64,000 nucleotides of DNA from Alteromonas sp. KUL106. GTDB taxonomy: Bacteria; Pseudomonadota; Gammaproteobacteria; Enterobacterales; Alteromonadaceae. Position numbers and translations under genes: made by a program. The DNA lies in NCBI RefSeq assembly GCF_009811415.1, contig NZ_BLIG01000019.1:141681-205680 (forward strand). The letters run 5' to 3'. A model generated the notes under the pieces. It was not told the origin of the DNA. It was given only the letters and a program-made list of their open reading frames with translations, and searched no databases. Positions 7,669 to 15,995 of the stretch are shown in pieces. The number at the start of each line of letters is the position of its first letter. The stretch's first letter is position 1.

Positions 7669-9225
7669 TCAGAGTTTTACTGTGGCTTTGTTTATCCCGT
7701 ACTCTCGCAGTTTATTAGCAATAGCGGTATGACTTAAACCCAGTTTTTTAGCCAACTGTCGGGTGCTTGGATAAGACGGATACAGTCGCTTCAATAAGTC
7801 TTTCTCAAATTTTTTCACCTCTTCGTCTAATGTCCCCTCAAAGTTTTCATCAATGTAGGTAACACTTGGGGCGCAGCTTGGAAGCTGTATATCTTCTTTA
7901 GTAATTTCTTTTCCATCGAGCAGTGACAAAGCGCGATACAACGCGTTTTGCAACTGCCTCACGTTGCCTGGCCATGGATACTGCTGAAGAAAGTCTACAC
8001 ACGACTTGCTGAGCTTAGCGGGACGTCGTCCCAATTTGGTGCTGTGTTGAACTATGAAAGATTCGGCCAGCGGAACAATATCTTGCCTGCGGTCTTTCAA
8101 AGACGGCATAACAAGACTGAGTACATTAAGACGATAATATAACTCCTTTCTAAACCTACCTTCCTCCACCAGTTGTCCAAGATCACGGCACGTTGTGCAA
8201 ATAAACCGAACGTCTACTTTAACGGGCTCTGAGTCTCCTACTCTTCTGAACTCGCCATCTTCTAAGACCCGCAATAGCTTCGCCTGCAACTGAGCAGACA
8301 TGTCGGCTATCTCGTCGAGTAAAAGCGTCCCGCCTTTAGCTTGTTCTAGTAAACCTATTTTTGCATTAGGCTGGTTAAAGGCTCCCGCGGCGTACCCAAA
8401 CAATTCTGTCTCAGCCACACTATCAGGTAACGAGGCGCAGTTTAATGCTAAAAATGCCCCCTCACTGCGACGACTCGACTGATGACAGGCCCGGGCAATC
8501 ATTTCTTTCCCCGTGCCGGTTTCCCCAAAAATTAATACCGGGGCGTCAAGGTCAGCAATTCGCTTCGCCTCATGCACGACACGCTTCATAAGCGGTGATT
8601 GCGCAACGAAACGGTCGAAGCTGTCTGTCGGAGACTGGTGAAACGCGGTAAACTGTTGACCCAATCGCATTTCTGATTTCAATATGACAACGGCGCCTGC
8701 CATGATCATATTTTGCTCGCCATCGGGGACCGTAATTGGCAGCATATCAGCGAGGTAATCCTGTTGGATAAATTTGACTTTTGAAGACTGGGGACCAGGA
8801 GATTTGCCATCCATCCACTTAGTAAAATTAAAGCCCTTCACAACTTCGCTTATTTCTGTGCCCTCAATATCACTGTAGGGAATTTCAAGACCTGCACACA
8901 CGGCCTCGTTACACAGCAAAATGTTACCTTTGGCGTCAATAGAGAAGACAGGATCAGGCAAAGTTCGTAAAATCGCAGAAAGCTGATTTTTCTCTCGCTC
9001 ACCGGGCATGAATAGCGTTGTTTTGACATCATCAATCCCATCTATTCGCCTAATTTGAGGCATAAGGTGCTGGAAATCGGCAAATTCAATATTGGGAAAA
9101 TTGAGGAAAATTTTTCCCACTGGGTCAATCTCAATACCGCGCAAATCGATTTCTTTATTGACGAGAATATCTAATACATCTTGTGTTATTCCAAGACGGT
9201 CCTGACAGCTTATTTCTAGACGCAT
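7669..9225 (-). CDS. tyrR: Aromatic amino acid regulator TyrR
   Basis: This regulator senses aromatic amino acids and controls their synthesis, transport or breakdown. The 518-residue protein (E. coli TyrR has 513) has an ACT domain (about 1-75), a PAS domain (about 80-150), an AAA+ domain with Walker A GETGTGKE (234-241) and Walker B LLLDEIA (301-307), and a C-terminal Fis-like HTH (STRQLAKKLGLSHTAIANKL). The GAFTGA sigma-54 contact loop is replaced by GAFNQPN (281-287), as expected for TyrR, which works with sigma-70 RNA polymerase. A TyrR box 19 bases before the start suggests autoregulation. It lies downstream of phhA, its likely target. Confidence 0.95.
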   Translation of the reverse strand: MRLEISCQDRLGITQDVLDILVNKEIDLRGIEIDPVGKIFLNFPNIEFADFQHLMPQIRRIDGIDDVKTTLFMPGEREKNQLSAILRTLPDPVFSIDAKGNILLCNEAVCAGLEIPYSDIEGTEISEVVKGFNFTKWMDGKSPGPQSSKVKFIQQDYLADMLPITVPDGEQNMIMAGAVVILKSEMRLGQQFTAFHQSPTDSFDRFVAQSPLMKRVVHEAKRIADLDAPVLIFGETGTGKEMIARACHQSSRRSEGAFLALNCASLPDSVAETELFGYAAGAFNQPNAKIGLLEQAKGGTLLLDEIADMSAQLQAKLLRVLEDGEFRRVGDSEPVKVDVRFICTTCRDLGQLVEEGRFRKELYYRLNVLSLVMPSLKDRRQDIVPLAESFIVQHSTKLGRRPAKLSKSCVDFLQQYPWPGNVRQLQNALYRALSLLDGKEITKEDIQLPSCAPSVTYIDENFEGTLDEEVKKFEKDLLKRLYPSYPSTRQLAKKLGLSHTAIANKLREYGINKATVKL

Positions 9226-9243
9226 AGAGTGTTACAGCTACTT

Positions 9244-9261
9244 TGTAAACATATATGTACA
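9244..9261. promoter_or_regulatory. TyrR box upstream of tyrR
   Basis: TGTAAA-CATATA-TGTACA matches the consensus TGTAAA-N6-TTTACA at 10 of 12 positions, including the critical G and C at the outer ends. Its position immediately before the tyrR start codon (19 bases) fits autorepression. Confidence 0.75.
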
Positions 9262-9386
9262 GAGTATCATACTTTTACAAAAATATAACAAGAAAAATGT
9301 TACAGAAGTTTAAAAATTGGAGGTCGTGATAGACAGATTTTAGAAACACGCTGAAATGCGTGTCATCGCACAGCGGGAGTAAAGAA

Positions 9387-9405
9387 GCCGCAATCAACAT
9401 GCGGC
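9387..9405 (-). terminator. Probable intrinsic terminator after phhA
   Basis: On the minus strand GCCGCA-N7-TGCGGC is followed by TTCTTTA, 35 bases after the phhA stop. The T tract is interrupted, so strength is uncertain. Confidence 0.5.
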
Positions 9406-9439
9406 ATCCTATACAAAACACATTTCGTTAACAATATCG

Positions 9440-10240
9440 TTAACTTGCTTTTTTCTCTTTCGGAGGGAAAAGTGGGGAAAACAAACCGAGAGATTTGGCC
9501 TTTTCTACAAGTGCCATTATATCCATTTCGGCAAGCTCAAATAGGTAATCGAATTCTTGTAGCACGTAATACAGTGGTTGCATTATATCAATGCGATACG
9601 GTGTGCGAAGCGCATCAATTGCTGTAAGGGGGTTGCGCAAGGGCGTATCACTATCTAAAGCATAGATTGTCTCACCCGGTGAAGATAAGATCCCACCGCC
9701 ATATATTTTTAGTTCATCTTTGGCTCTCACTAAACCAAACTCTACGGTGAACCAATAAAGACGGGCTAAGTAAACTCTGTCTTCTTTACTTGCAGCAAGA
9801 CCTAACTTTCCATAAGTGTGGGTAAAATGAGCAAACGCAGGGTTCGTTAATAGCGGGCAATGGCCAAATACTTCATGAAAAATATCGGGTTCTTGCAGAT
9901 AATCAAACTCTTCTCTCGTACGAATAAAGGTTGCAACAGGAAACTGTTTATTCGCCAGCAACCGAAAAAACTCACCGAAGTTGATCAATGCCGGAACTTC
10001 CGCGGTTTGCCAACCCGTTTTTTCCAATAAAACTTTGTTGATATCGGGCAATTGAGGGATGGCCTTTTCGTCGAGTTTGAGCAATTCAAGCCCATCCAGA
10101 TACTCCTGGCACGCTCTTTCCCTCACTAACGGAATTTGTCTTGCGTAGAGCTCTGACCAAATTTGATTCTCTTCTTCTGACCAATGAATGATGCCATTGT
10201 CATCAGATTGTCTCGACTGGTATTGCGTAGCTTTTGGCAT
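9440..10240 (-). CDS. phhA: Phenylalanine 4-monooxygenase
   Basis: This pterin- and iron-dependent enzyme hydroxylates phenylalanine to tyrosine and feeds the homogentisate route. The product is about 266 residues, the usual bacterial length. It contains the iron site FHEVFGHCPLL (two His ligands) and, about 40 residues later, the Glu ligand in YWFTVEFGLV. GGGILSSPGET and a final helical tail follow. The frame is open further upstream to a TTG at 10321, but MPKATQYQSRQSDD at 10240 is the family-like N-terminus. A TyrR box lies 100 bases upstream. The usual partner phhB (pterin carbinolamine dehydratase) is not adjacent. Confidence 0.94.
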   Translation of the reverse strand: MPKATQYQSRQSDDNGIIHWSEEENQIWSELYARQIPLVRERACQEYLDGLELLKLDEKAIPQLPDINKVLLEKTGWQTAEVPALINFGEFFRLLANKQFPVATFIRTREEFDYLQEPDIFHEVFGHCPLLTNPAFAHFTHTYGKLGLAASKEDRVYLARLYWFTVEFGLVRAKDELKIYGGGILSSPGETIYALDSDTPLRNPLTAIDALRTPYRIDIMQPLYYVLQEFDYLFELAEMDIMALVEKAKSLGLFSPLFPPKEKKAS

Positions 10241-10339
10241 AACTTCTAAAACCAACACGTGTTCAAAAAACTTACCTATTAGTGTAATGAAATTCGCGAC
10301 GGCGAAAAGCAGCGGACCCAATGAGCCGTATTATTTAGC

Positions 10340-10357
10340 TGTAACAAGAGTTTTACA
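10340..10357. promoter_or_regulatory. TyrR box upstream of phhA
   Basis: TGTAAC-AAGAGT-TTTACA matches the TyrR consensus at 11 of 12 positions. It is centred about 108 bases upstream of the chosen phhA start, a position suited to activation. Confidence 0.8.
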
Positions 10358-10390
10358 ATGCTTGTAGAAGGTATTGTTTTAAATACTAAA

Positions 10391-10413
10391 AAGCCGCTTT
10401 AAAGAAGCGGCTT
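10391..10413 (-). terminator. Intrinsic terminator of the psp operon
   Basis: The minus strand reads AAGCCGCTT, a 5-base loop, AAGCGGCTT, then TTTAGTATTT. It lies about 33 bases after the pspC stop and isolates the operon from phhA. Confidence 0.85.
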
Positions 10414-10445
10414 GGATGTGTCTATCTGTTGGTATCACGTGCTTG

Positions 10446-10892
10446 TTAGAGACGACTAATTTCTTTGTTGAGCTGATATTCACGAGAAGTCACATATGTT
10501 TCCATTTTGCGAAGACGCACTTCAGCTTTCTCGAAACGATTGCGAATATCGTGAAACGCTTGTTTAGGTGGCTCTCCAGCCTGCCAAACTTTAGTTTTTA
10601 CCTCTACCTTCGCACTTTTTACCTGGCCCGCATTGGGATTTGTCCAACCTTTACCCTTCGAAAAAACAGGAGAAGGGGTATTGTCTTTCAATCCAGCAGG
10701 TTTTTTATCAAGAATAAACCAAGCGGCAATATACGCGACGAAGATGAAAGGGCCTGCGAGTAAAAAGAACCCAGTAACAACCAATATTCTCACTAACCAC
10801 GTTTCTAAACCAAAGTATTCTGCAATTCCTGAACACACCCCGGCTATTCGTGCGTTGTCTGGGTTACGATAGAGCTGCTTACCATTTCTCAT
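10446..10892 (-). CDS. pspC: Phage shock protein C
   Basis: This inner-membrane sensor component of the phage-shock response works with PspB to relieve PspA inhibition of PspF when the membrane is stressed. The 148-residue protein begins with the PspC domain (LYRNPDNARIAGVCSGIAEYFGLETWLVRI, residues 7-36) and a membrane segment (VVTGFFLLAGPFIFVAYIAAWFIL). It ends with a C-terminal cytoplasmic/coiled tail containing a Lys/Arg/Glu-rich helix. It overlaps pspB by 4 bases (ATGA), showing translational coupling. It is the last gene of the operon pspA-pspB-pspC. Confidence 0.93.
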   Translation of the reverse strand: MRNGKQLYRNPDNARIAGVCSGIAEYFGLETWLVRILVVTGFFLLAGPFIFVAYIAAWFILDKKPAGLKDNTPSPVFSKGKGWTNPNAGQVKSAKVEVKTKVWQAGEPPKQAFHDIRNRFEKAEVRLRKMETYVTSREYQLNKEISRL

Positions 10893-11128
10893 GCTCTATT
10901 CCTCCACTCAGGTGCCTCACTATCCAAAATCGCTTCTAGCGTTTCAATCCGTTCGCTCATCTTTTCTGCTTTTTCAGCTAAGTCTTGTAAAGCTGCATGC
11001 TCTTCTGCACTTAGCCCTTGATTAACTTGCTTTTTACTACGGTAATGCAAAATAAGCCAAATGGGAGCAACAAATATTGAGAACACCACAAGGGGCATGA
11101 CCAACACTGCTATTGTACCTTCATCCAT
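10889..11128 (-). CDS. pspB: Phage shock protein B
   Basis: This is a small membrane partner of PspC. One transmembrane helix (IAVLVMPLVVFSIFVAPIWLILHY) is followed by a basic turn and the coiled coil LSAEEHAALQDLAEKAEKMSERIETLEAIL. The start at 11128 (MDEGT, 79 residues) has AGGAG eight bases upstream and matches the family length. An ATG ten codons upstream (11158) also has a strong AAGGAGG, but only about 3-4 bases away. The stop overlaps the pspC start. Confidence 0.9.
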   Translation of the reverse strand: MDEGTIAVLVMPLVVFSIFVAPIWLILHYRSKKQVNQGLSAEEHAALQDLAEKAEKMSERIETLEAILDSEAPEWRNRA

Positions 11129-11201
11129 CTCAATCTCTCCTACAAACTCTGATGTCATAACCCTCCTTCAATAGGAACATCGGGAGGGTCCACCTTATTT
11201 A

Positions 11202-11885
11202 TTATTCTGATTTTTCGGTGCTTTTATTCGCACCTTTAACCTTCGCTTTAAGCGCGGCAAGTTCGTCTTCTACTTTGTCGCTTGCTTCAAGCTCAGCGAA
11301 CTCATCTTGCAGTGTCTTCTTACCTAAATCGTAAGCGTCAACTTGAGACTCAAGGTCATCAATTTTACGTTCGTATTGCTCAAAGCGCCCCATCGCACTA
11401 TCTACTTTAGTGCTATCCAGCGTCTTTTTCACTTCAAGTCGTGAACTGGCTGTCTTCTGGCGCATGATAATCGTTTTTTGACGACTTTTAGCATCAGCAA
11501 GCTTTTCTTGAAGTTGGCCAATTTCATCCTGAAGTTTGCTGATCTGTTCTTCAACAATCGCCAACTCTTTACTCAATACCTCAGCAGCTTCTGCAGATTT
11601 TTTCTTTTCTTGCAGTGCAGCGCGGGCTAGGTCTTCCCTGTCTTTACTCAAAGCAAGCTCGGCTTTTGCTTCCCAATCGCTTGCGTCGCTTTCATACTTT
11701 GCAATTTGATTAACGATTTCCTTTTTATTGGCCAAGGTCTTTGCAGATGCAGAGCGCACTTCAACCAATGTGTCTTCCATTTCCTGAATGATTAGTCTAA
11801 CCATTTTCTCAGGATCTTCTGCCTTGTCTAAAAGCGCATTAATATTTGAATTCACAATATCTGTAAAACGCGAGAAGATACCCAT
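11202..11885 (-). CDS. pspA: Phage shock protein A
   Basis: PspA is a peripheral ESCRT-III-like membrane protein that binds and inhibits PspF at rest and forms membrane-protecting assemblies under stress. The 227-residue product is almost entirely coiled coil. It starts with the amphipathic helix MGIFSRFTDIVNSNINALLDKAEDPEKM, which carries the D-P-E-K-M element. The later EVRSASAKTLANKKEI block and long Lys/Glu heptads follow. It is the first gene of the operon, behind a sigma-54 promoter at 11965-11981, and divergent from pspF. Confidence 0.96.
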   Translation of the reverse strand: MGIFSRFTDIVNSNINALLDKAEDPEKMVRLIIQEMEDTLVEVRSASAKTLANKKEIVNQIAKYESDASDWEAKAELALSKDREDLARAALQEKKKSAEAAEVLSKELAIVEEQISKLQDEIGQLQEKLADAKSRQKTIIMRQKTASSRLEVKKTLDSTKVDSAMGRFEQYERKIDDLESQVDAYDLGKKTLQDEFAELEASDKVEDELAALKAKVKGANKSTEKSE

Positions 11886-11964
11886 AATAATTACCTCTTG
11901 CTAAAAATAGTCAGTGTTAAAAACACCACTCTTGATAAATAGATTACTCTTGGTATAGGTAGTA

Positions 11965-11981
11965 TTCAATATACTTGCCAA
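11965..11981 (-). promoter_or_regulatory. Sigma-54 promoter for pspABC
   Basis: The minus strand reads TTGGCAAG-TATA-TTGAA, close to the consensus YTGGCACG-N4-TTGCW with correct GG/GA spacing. It lies about 80-96 bases upstream of pspA. The enhancer-binding protein PspF is encoded divergently 125 bases away. Confidence 0.8.
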
Positions 11982-12105
11982 CTTTACACTTCGGCTAACC
12001 TGCTATTTTTAATAGCTTTTTCACACTTTCAAATAATACTCGTTTCTCAACATGTTTTGCACTACACTATTAATTGGTCGAAATGACTAACTTTTGAGGG
12101 ATTTA

Positions 12106-13227
12106 ATGAGTAGGTACCGACAACAGGATAATTTGCTAGGTCAAGCGAATAGTTTTTTAGAAGTACTAGAGCAAATATCACAGATAGCTCCGCTTGATAA
12201 ACCTGTGCTGGTCATTGGTGAGCGTGGAACGGGCAAAGAGCTGATCGCAGCACGTCTACACTTCTTATCGAAACGCTGGGACCAAAACTATATTAAGCTC
12301 AATTGCGCTGCGTTAAACGAAAGCCTTCTTGAGAGCGAACTCTTCGGTTACGAGGCGGGCGCATTTACCGGTGCAGCTAAACGTCGAGAAGGTCGATTCG
12401 AAGTGGCGCACAACGGCACCCTCTTTCTAGACGAACTGGCCAATACGTCGGGCCTTATACAAGAAAAACTTCTACGTGTAGTGGAATACGGTGAGTTTGA
12501 GCGTGTAGGTGGCAGCAAATCCGTTAAAACAGATGTCCGCCTTATTGCAGCGACAAATGAAGATTTGCCTGCGCTTGCCGAGGCAGGCGAGTTTCGCGCT
12601 GATCTACTCGACAGGCTAGCCTTTGACGTAATCACTATTCCCCCACTTCGCGAGCGTCGCGAAGACATCATGATGCTTGCAGAAAATTTTGCTATCAACA
12701 TGGCCCGTGAAATGGAAATGGAGTTGTTTAGCGGTTTTACGGAAAAAGCAAAACGTACGCTTTTAGATTACGACTGGCCAGGTAATATCCGAGAGCTTAA
12801 GAATGTCGTTGAGCGTGCGGTCTACAGAACGAACAACCCTCATCTACCTGTACATGAAATTATTCTGGACCCATTTGAATCGGCATTCCGTCCAAAAGGC
12901 AGAATCAAAACCAATGACAGAGCGAATAACTCGGATTCACCTCAGCCGCCTATTCAAAAGGATGTCACTTCGACGAACGATGCTGCTGAAATCGCTGACG
13001 CCCCCAGCTTGAGGCCAAATAATCAGCAAGAAACAATAGAATATCCCATAGATTTGAAAGAACGCTCTCAACAATATGAGATAGATATGATAAAAAAGGC
13101 TTTGGCTGACAGTCAGTTTAATCAAAAGAAAACCGCTGAAAAATTAAGCCTGACATACCATCAGCTACGAGGCTATCTCAAGAAATATAACTTACTTGAT
13201 TCTTCCGCTGAAAACGTTGAGGCGTAG
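12106..13227 (+). CDS. pspF: Phage shock operon activator PspF
   Basis: This sigma-54 enhancer-binding protein turns on pspABC. The 373-residue product has the AAA+ domain with Walker A GERGTGKE and an intact GAFTGA loop (ELFGYEAGAFTGAAKRREGRF), Walker B GTLFLDEL, then a C-terminal Fis-type HTH (NQKKTAEKLSLTYHQLRGYLKKY). It has no receiver domain, as expected, since PspA binding is the control. A linker of about 80 residues rich in Asn, Asp and Ser before the HTH makes it somewhat longer than E. coli PspF (about 325). ATG 12106 follows GAGGG by 5 bases; a TTG four codons earlier is not needed. sapA starts 3 bases after its stop. Confidence 0.94.
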   Translation: MSRYRQQDNLLGQANSFLEVLEQISQIAPLDKPVLVIGERGTGKELIAARLHFLSKRWDQNYIKLNCAALNESLLESELFGYEAGAFTGAAKRREGRFEVAHNGTLFLDELANTSGLIQEKLLRVVEYGEFERVGGSKSVKTDVRLIAATNEDLPALAEAGEFRADLLDRLAFDVITIPPLRERREDIMMLAENFAINMAREMEMELFSGFTEKAKRTLLDYDWPGNIRELKNVVERAVYRTNNPHLPVHEIILDPFESAFRPKGRIKTNDRANNSDSPQPPIQKDVTSTNDAAEIADAPSLRPNNQQETIEYPIDLKERSQQYEIDMIKKALADSQFNQKKTAEKLSLTYHQLRGYLKKYNLLDSSAENVEA

Positions 13228-13230
13228 AGC

Positions 13231-14967
13231 ATGTCCCATGGTTTAGTAAAGCGTCTGTCATTGTGTTTATGTTCAGCGCTTCTTGTTGCATCCTGTGCAA
13301 AACAGAATAAACAGGCGTTTTACAATACGGGCATTATTTACTGCTCGGAAAGCAATCCAGTGACGTTTAACCCTCAGCTAGATACGTCAAGTACAACATC
13401 AGATGCCTCTTCTCACCAGCTCTACGATAGGTTACTGGATTTTGATCCTGAGTCAGGCCGCATAGTGCCAAGCTTAGCAAGTAGCTGGTTAGTGTCTGAC
13501 GACGGGCTGACTTACGCCTTTCAGCTGAGAAAAGATGTGTGGTTTCACACAACTAAATACTTTACGCCTTCAAGAAATTTCAACGCTGATGACGTCATTT
13601 TCAGTATAGACAGGTGGAGACTGACTTCTCATCCCTATCATTATATCTCAGGTGGTCGCTATCCCTACTTTGAGAGTATAGGGCTAGCTCAAAATATTGC
13701 GGCAGTAGAACGCATAAATGGTTATCGTGTAGAAATCACGTTGAAACGCAGAGACAGCTCTTTTTTGGCCAATCTAGCCACTGATTTTGCTGTGATACTT
13801 TCAGAGGAATACGCGACTCAGCTATCCCAAGCCGGAACGCCAAGTAAAATTGACGAACTCCCTATTGGCACCGGCCCGTTTAAATTTGAGAGCTATAGAA
13901 AAGACCATTTCATAAAATACCGTCGACATGACAACTACTGGCGTTCATCGTTATCAACAGCTGAAGATGACACGGCGCCTCCCGATAATAATAGAGAAAG
14001 TGAAGTACGTGTAGACGACCAAAACCAAGCATTCGGTAACAATACACCAAACGATGGCGAACAAACGACCGTCGAACAGCTCATCTTTGATATTACGCCG
14101 CGAAGCTCGCTTAGGTTGGCTAAATTAATGACTGGTGAGTGTGATGCCACCGCTTTTCCTGCACAAACTGAGCTTGAAGTTATTCGTGCAAAAGACGACC
14201 TTATATTGGCAGAGAAACCGGGATTAAACATCGGTTTTTGGGCTTTCAATACCCAACGCCCACCTTTCGACAATCCTGATGTAAGACGGGCACTAGCGGC
14301 GGCTATCGATAAAAACACCTTGTTAGAGGCCGTGTATTTTGATAGCGCTATTCGGGCTAAAACACTGCTACCGGCGGCAAGTTGGGCGTTTCAAAATGAC
14401 GCCGATGATACTGCTTACAATCCTGTACTCGCGCGCAAACTGCTTGCCGATGCTGGGATTGAAACTGGGTTTTCAATGACAATTTGGGCCATGCCCGTAG
14501 AGCGAGCCTACAATCCGAATGCAACCAAAATGGCTGAGCTGATTCAGCGATACTTGCGGGACGTGGGCGTAGAGGCAACTATTGTGAGCTATGATTGGAC
14601 CACGTTCAGGAGACACTTGCGAGAGGGCTTACACGACTCTGTACTAATAGGTTGGTCTGCCGACAACGGTGACCCTGATAACTTTTACCGCCCTTTGTTG
14701 AGTTGCGGCGCGATCCCTTCTGGAACTAACAGAGCCATGTGGTGTAATCAGGATTATGATAGATTAATAAACGATGCCCTTGAGACTGACGACATTGAAG
14801 CACGTAAGGCCATTTACCGACAAGTAAACCGACTACTGTATGAACGTCTGCCTTTGGTTCCCATTGCGCATGCCTATCGCTATCAGGCATATAGAACTGA
14901 ATTAGAAGGTATAAAGATAAACCCCTTTGGCGGCGTACGCTTTGGTGGAGTAAAAAAAGCACTGTGA
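13231..14967 (+). CDS. sapA: Peptide ABC transporter, substrate-binding lipoprotein SapA
   Basis: This is the binding component of the Sap peptide importer (SBP_bac_5 family, like DppA/OppA). The 578-residue precursor starts with a lipoprotein signal (LCLCSALLVASC), so the mature protein is anchored by the Cys at about residue 22. Family features are YDRLLDFDPESGRIVPSLASSW, DVIFSIDRW and PIGTGPFKF. The C-terminal WSADNGDPDNFYRPLLSC is characteristic. A hydrophilic Asp/Asn/Glu-rich insert near residues 235-275 is unusual. Sap systems were described through antimicrobial-peptide resistance, and E. coli SapBCDF was later linked to putrescine export, so the substrate here is uncertain. It is translationally close to pspF (3 bases) and overlaps sapB by 4. 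Confidence 0.9.
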   Translation: MSHGLVKRLSLCLCSALLVASCAKQNKQAFYNTGIIYCSESNPVTFNPQLDTSSTTSDASSHQLYDRLLDFDPESGRIVPSLASSWLVSDDGLTYAFQLRKDVWFHTTKYFTPSRNFNADDVIFSIDRWRLTSHPYHYISGGRYPYFESIGLAQNIAAVERINGYRVEITLKRRDSSFLANLATDFAVILSEEYATQLSQAGTPSKIDELPIGTGPFKFESYRKDHFIKYRRHDNYWRSSLSTAEDDTAPPDNNRESEVRVDDQNQAFGNNTPNDGEQTTVEQLIFDITPRSSLRLAKLMTGECDATAFPAQTELEVIRAKDDLILAEKPGLNIGFWAFNTQRPPFDNPDVRRALAAAIDKNTLLEAVYFDSAIRAKTLLPAASWAFQNDADDTAYNPVLARKLLADAGIETGFSMTIWAMPVERAYNPNATKMAELIQRYLRDVGVEATIVSYDWTTFRRHLREGLHDSVLIGWSADNGDPDNFYRPLLSCGAIPSGTNRAMWCNQDYDRLINDALETDDIEARKAIYRQVNRLLYERLPLVPIAHAYRYQAYRTELEGIKINPFGGVRFGGVKKAL

Positions 14968-15995
14968 CTCAAATTCTTGTTAGATACTGCACTTTATTAA
15001 TATTAACGCTCCTTGTGTTGACGATTATTTCGTTCTCATTAGCTTACCTGTTTCCCGGTGACGTTTTAGAAAACTTAACAGGCTTGGTACCGCAAAATGA
15101 TATTCAGCGAGCGGCGCTGGAAAAACAATTTAAGTTAGATCAATCCTATGTGCATCAGTTTGTCTACTATGTGAGCAATTTATTGACGGGGGAATGGGGA
15201 TACAGTTTTACTTCCGGCCTTCCCCTGAGAGAAGAAGTAGGCATAGCTATGCCTGCCACAATAGAATTAGCAACGTACGCGATGCTAATGGCGTTATTTA
15301 TTGGCATACCGCTAGGTTACTATGCGGGCATTCGTTGTTACTCAACGTCAGATTATGCGATTAACAGCGCAAGTATTACGATTTATTCTTTCCCTGTGTT
15401 TTGGTTTGCGTTATTGCTTATCCTAATATTCAGTTTACAACTAGACGTAGCGCCTTTATCTGGCCGTATCAGTTTGCTATATCATATCGAGCCTGTATCG
15501 GGCTTTATTCTTATCGATATATTGCTGGCAGACACAGAAAACAAATCGCTAGCATTGAAAGACGCGCTATCACATTTAGCATTACCTACCTTTGCAATTG
15601 GCGCAATTGCGACAGCCTCGATGGCTAGAATGGCAAGACGCTCTGTTATAGATGTAAAACACCGTCCGTATATCGCAGCGGCGATCTCTAGAGGTCTTTC
15701 AAGTTGGCAGATATTTTTTCGGCATATTTTGCGGAATGCATTGCTTCCCATCTTGCCGTTAATGGCAATTCAAATTACCACGCTAATAACTAACGCCATG
15801 ATTGTAGAGACCTTATTTTCCTGGCCCGGTATTGGTAATTGGCTTATTCAAGCGATATATCAGCGGGACTACCCCGCCCTAAGAATTGGAATGATGGCGG
15901 TTTCAACCGTAGTTATTACGTTAACAATCCTTGTTGATTTGTTTAATCGTGTCATTGATCCCAGCAGAGAGAAATACGAACGTGCCGCAGTTTAG
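14964..15995 (+). CDS. sapB: Peptide ABC transporter permease SapB
   Basis: This is an inner-membrane permease of the DppB/OppB type, 343 residues. It has an N-terminal membrane helix (residues about 8-30), a periplasmic loop with LTGLVPQNDIQRAALEKQFKLDQ, and five further helices. The EAA loop appears at ISRGLSSWQIFFRHILRNALLPILP, contacting the ATPases. It starts with GTG inside the sapA stop (GTGA overlap), so it is translationally coupled. It probably pairs with SapC to form the channel energised by SapD and SapF. Confidence 0.93.
   Translation: MTQILVRYCTLLILTLLVLTIISFSLAYLFPGDVLENLTGLVPQNDIQRAALEKQFKLDQSYVHQFVYYVSNLLTGEWGYSFTSGLPLREEVGIAMPATIELATYAMLMALFIGIPLGYYAGIRCYSTSDYAINSASITIYSFPVFWFALLLILIFSLQLDVAPLSGRISLLYHIEPVSGFILIDILLADTENKSLALKDALSHLALPTFAIGAIATASMARMARRSVIDVKHRPYIAAAISRGLSSWQIFFRHILRNALLPILPLMAIQITTLITNAMIVETLFSWPGIGNWLIQAIYQRDYPALRIGMMAVSTVVITLTILVDLFNRVIDPSREKYERAAV

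Noticed and set aside
7493..7732. 79-codon plus-strand frame between fahA and tyrR
   Set aside because: No ribosome site or recognisable motif; it overlaps tyrR antisense.
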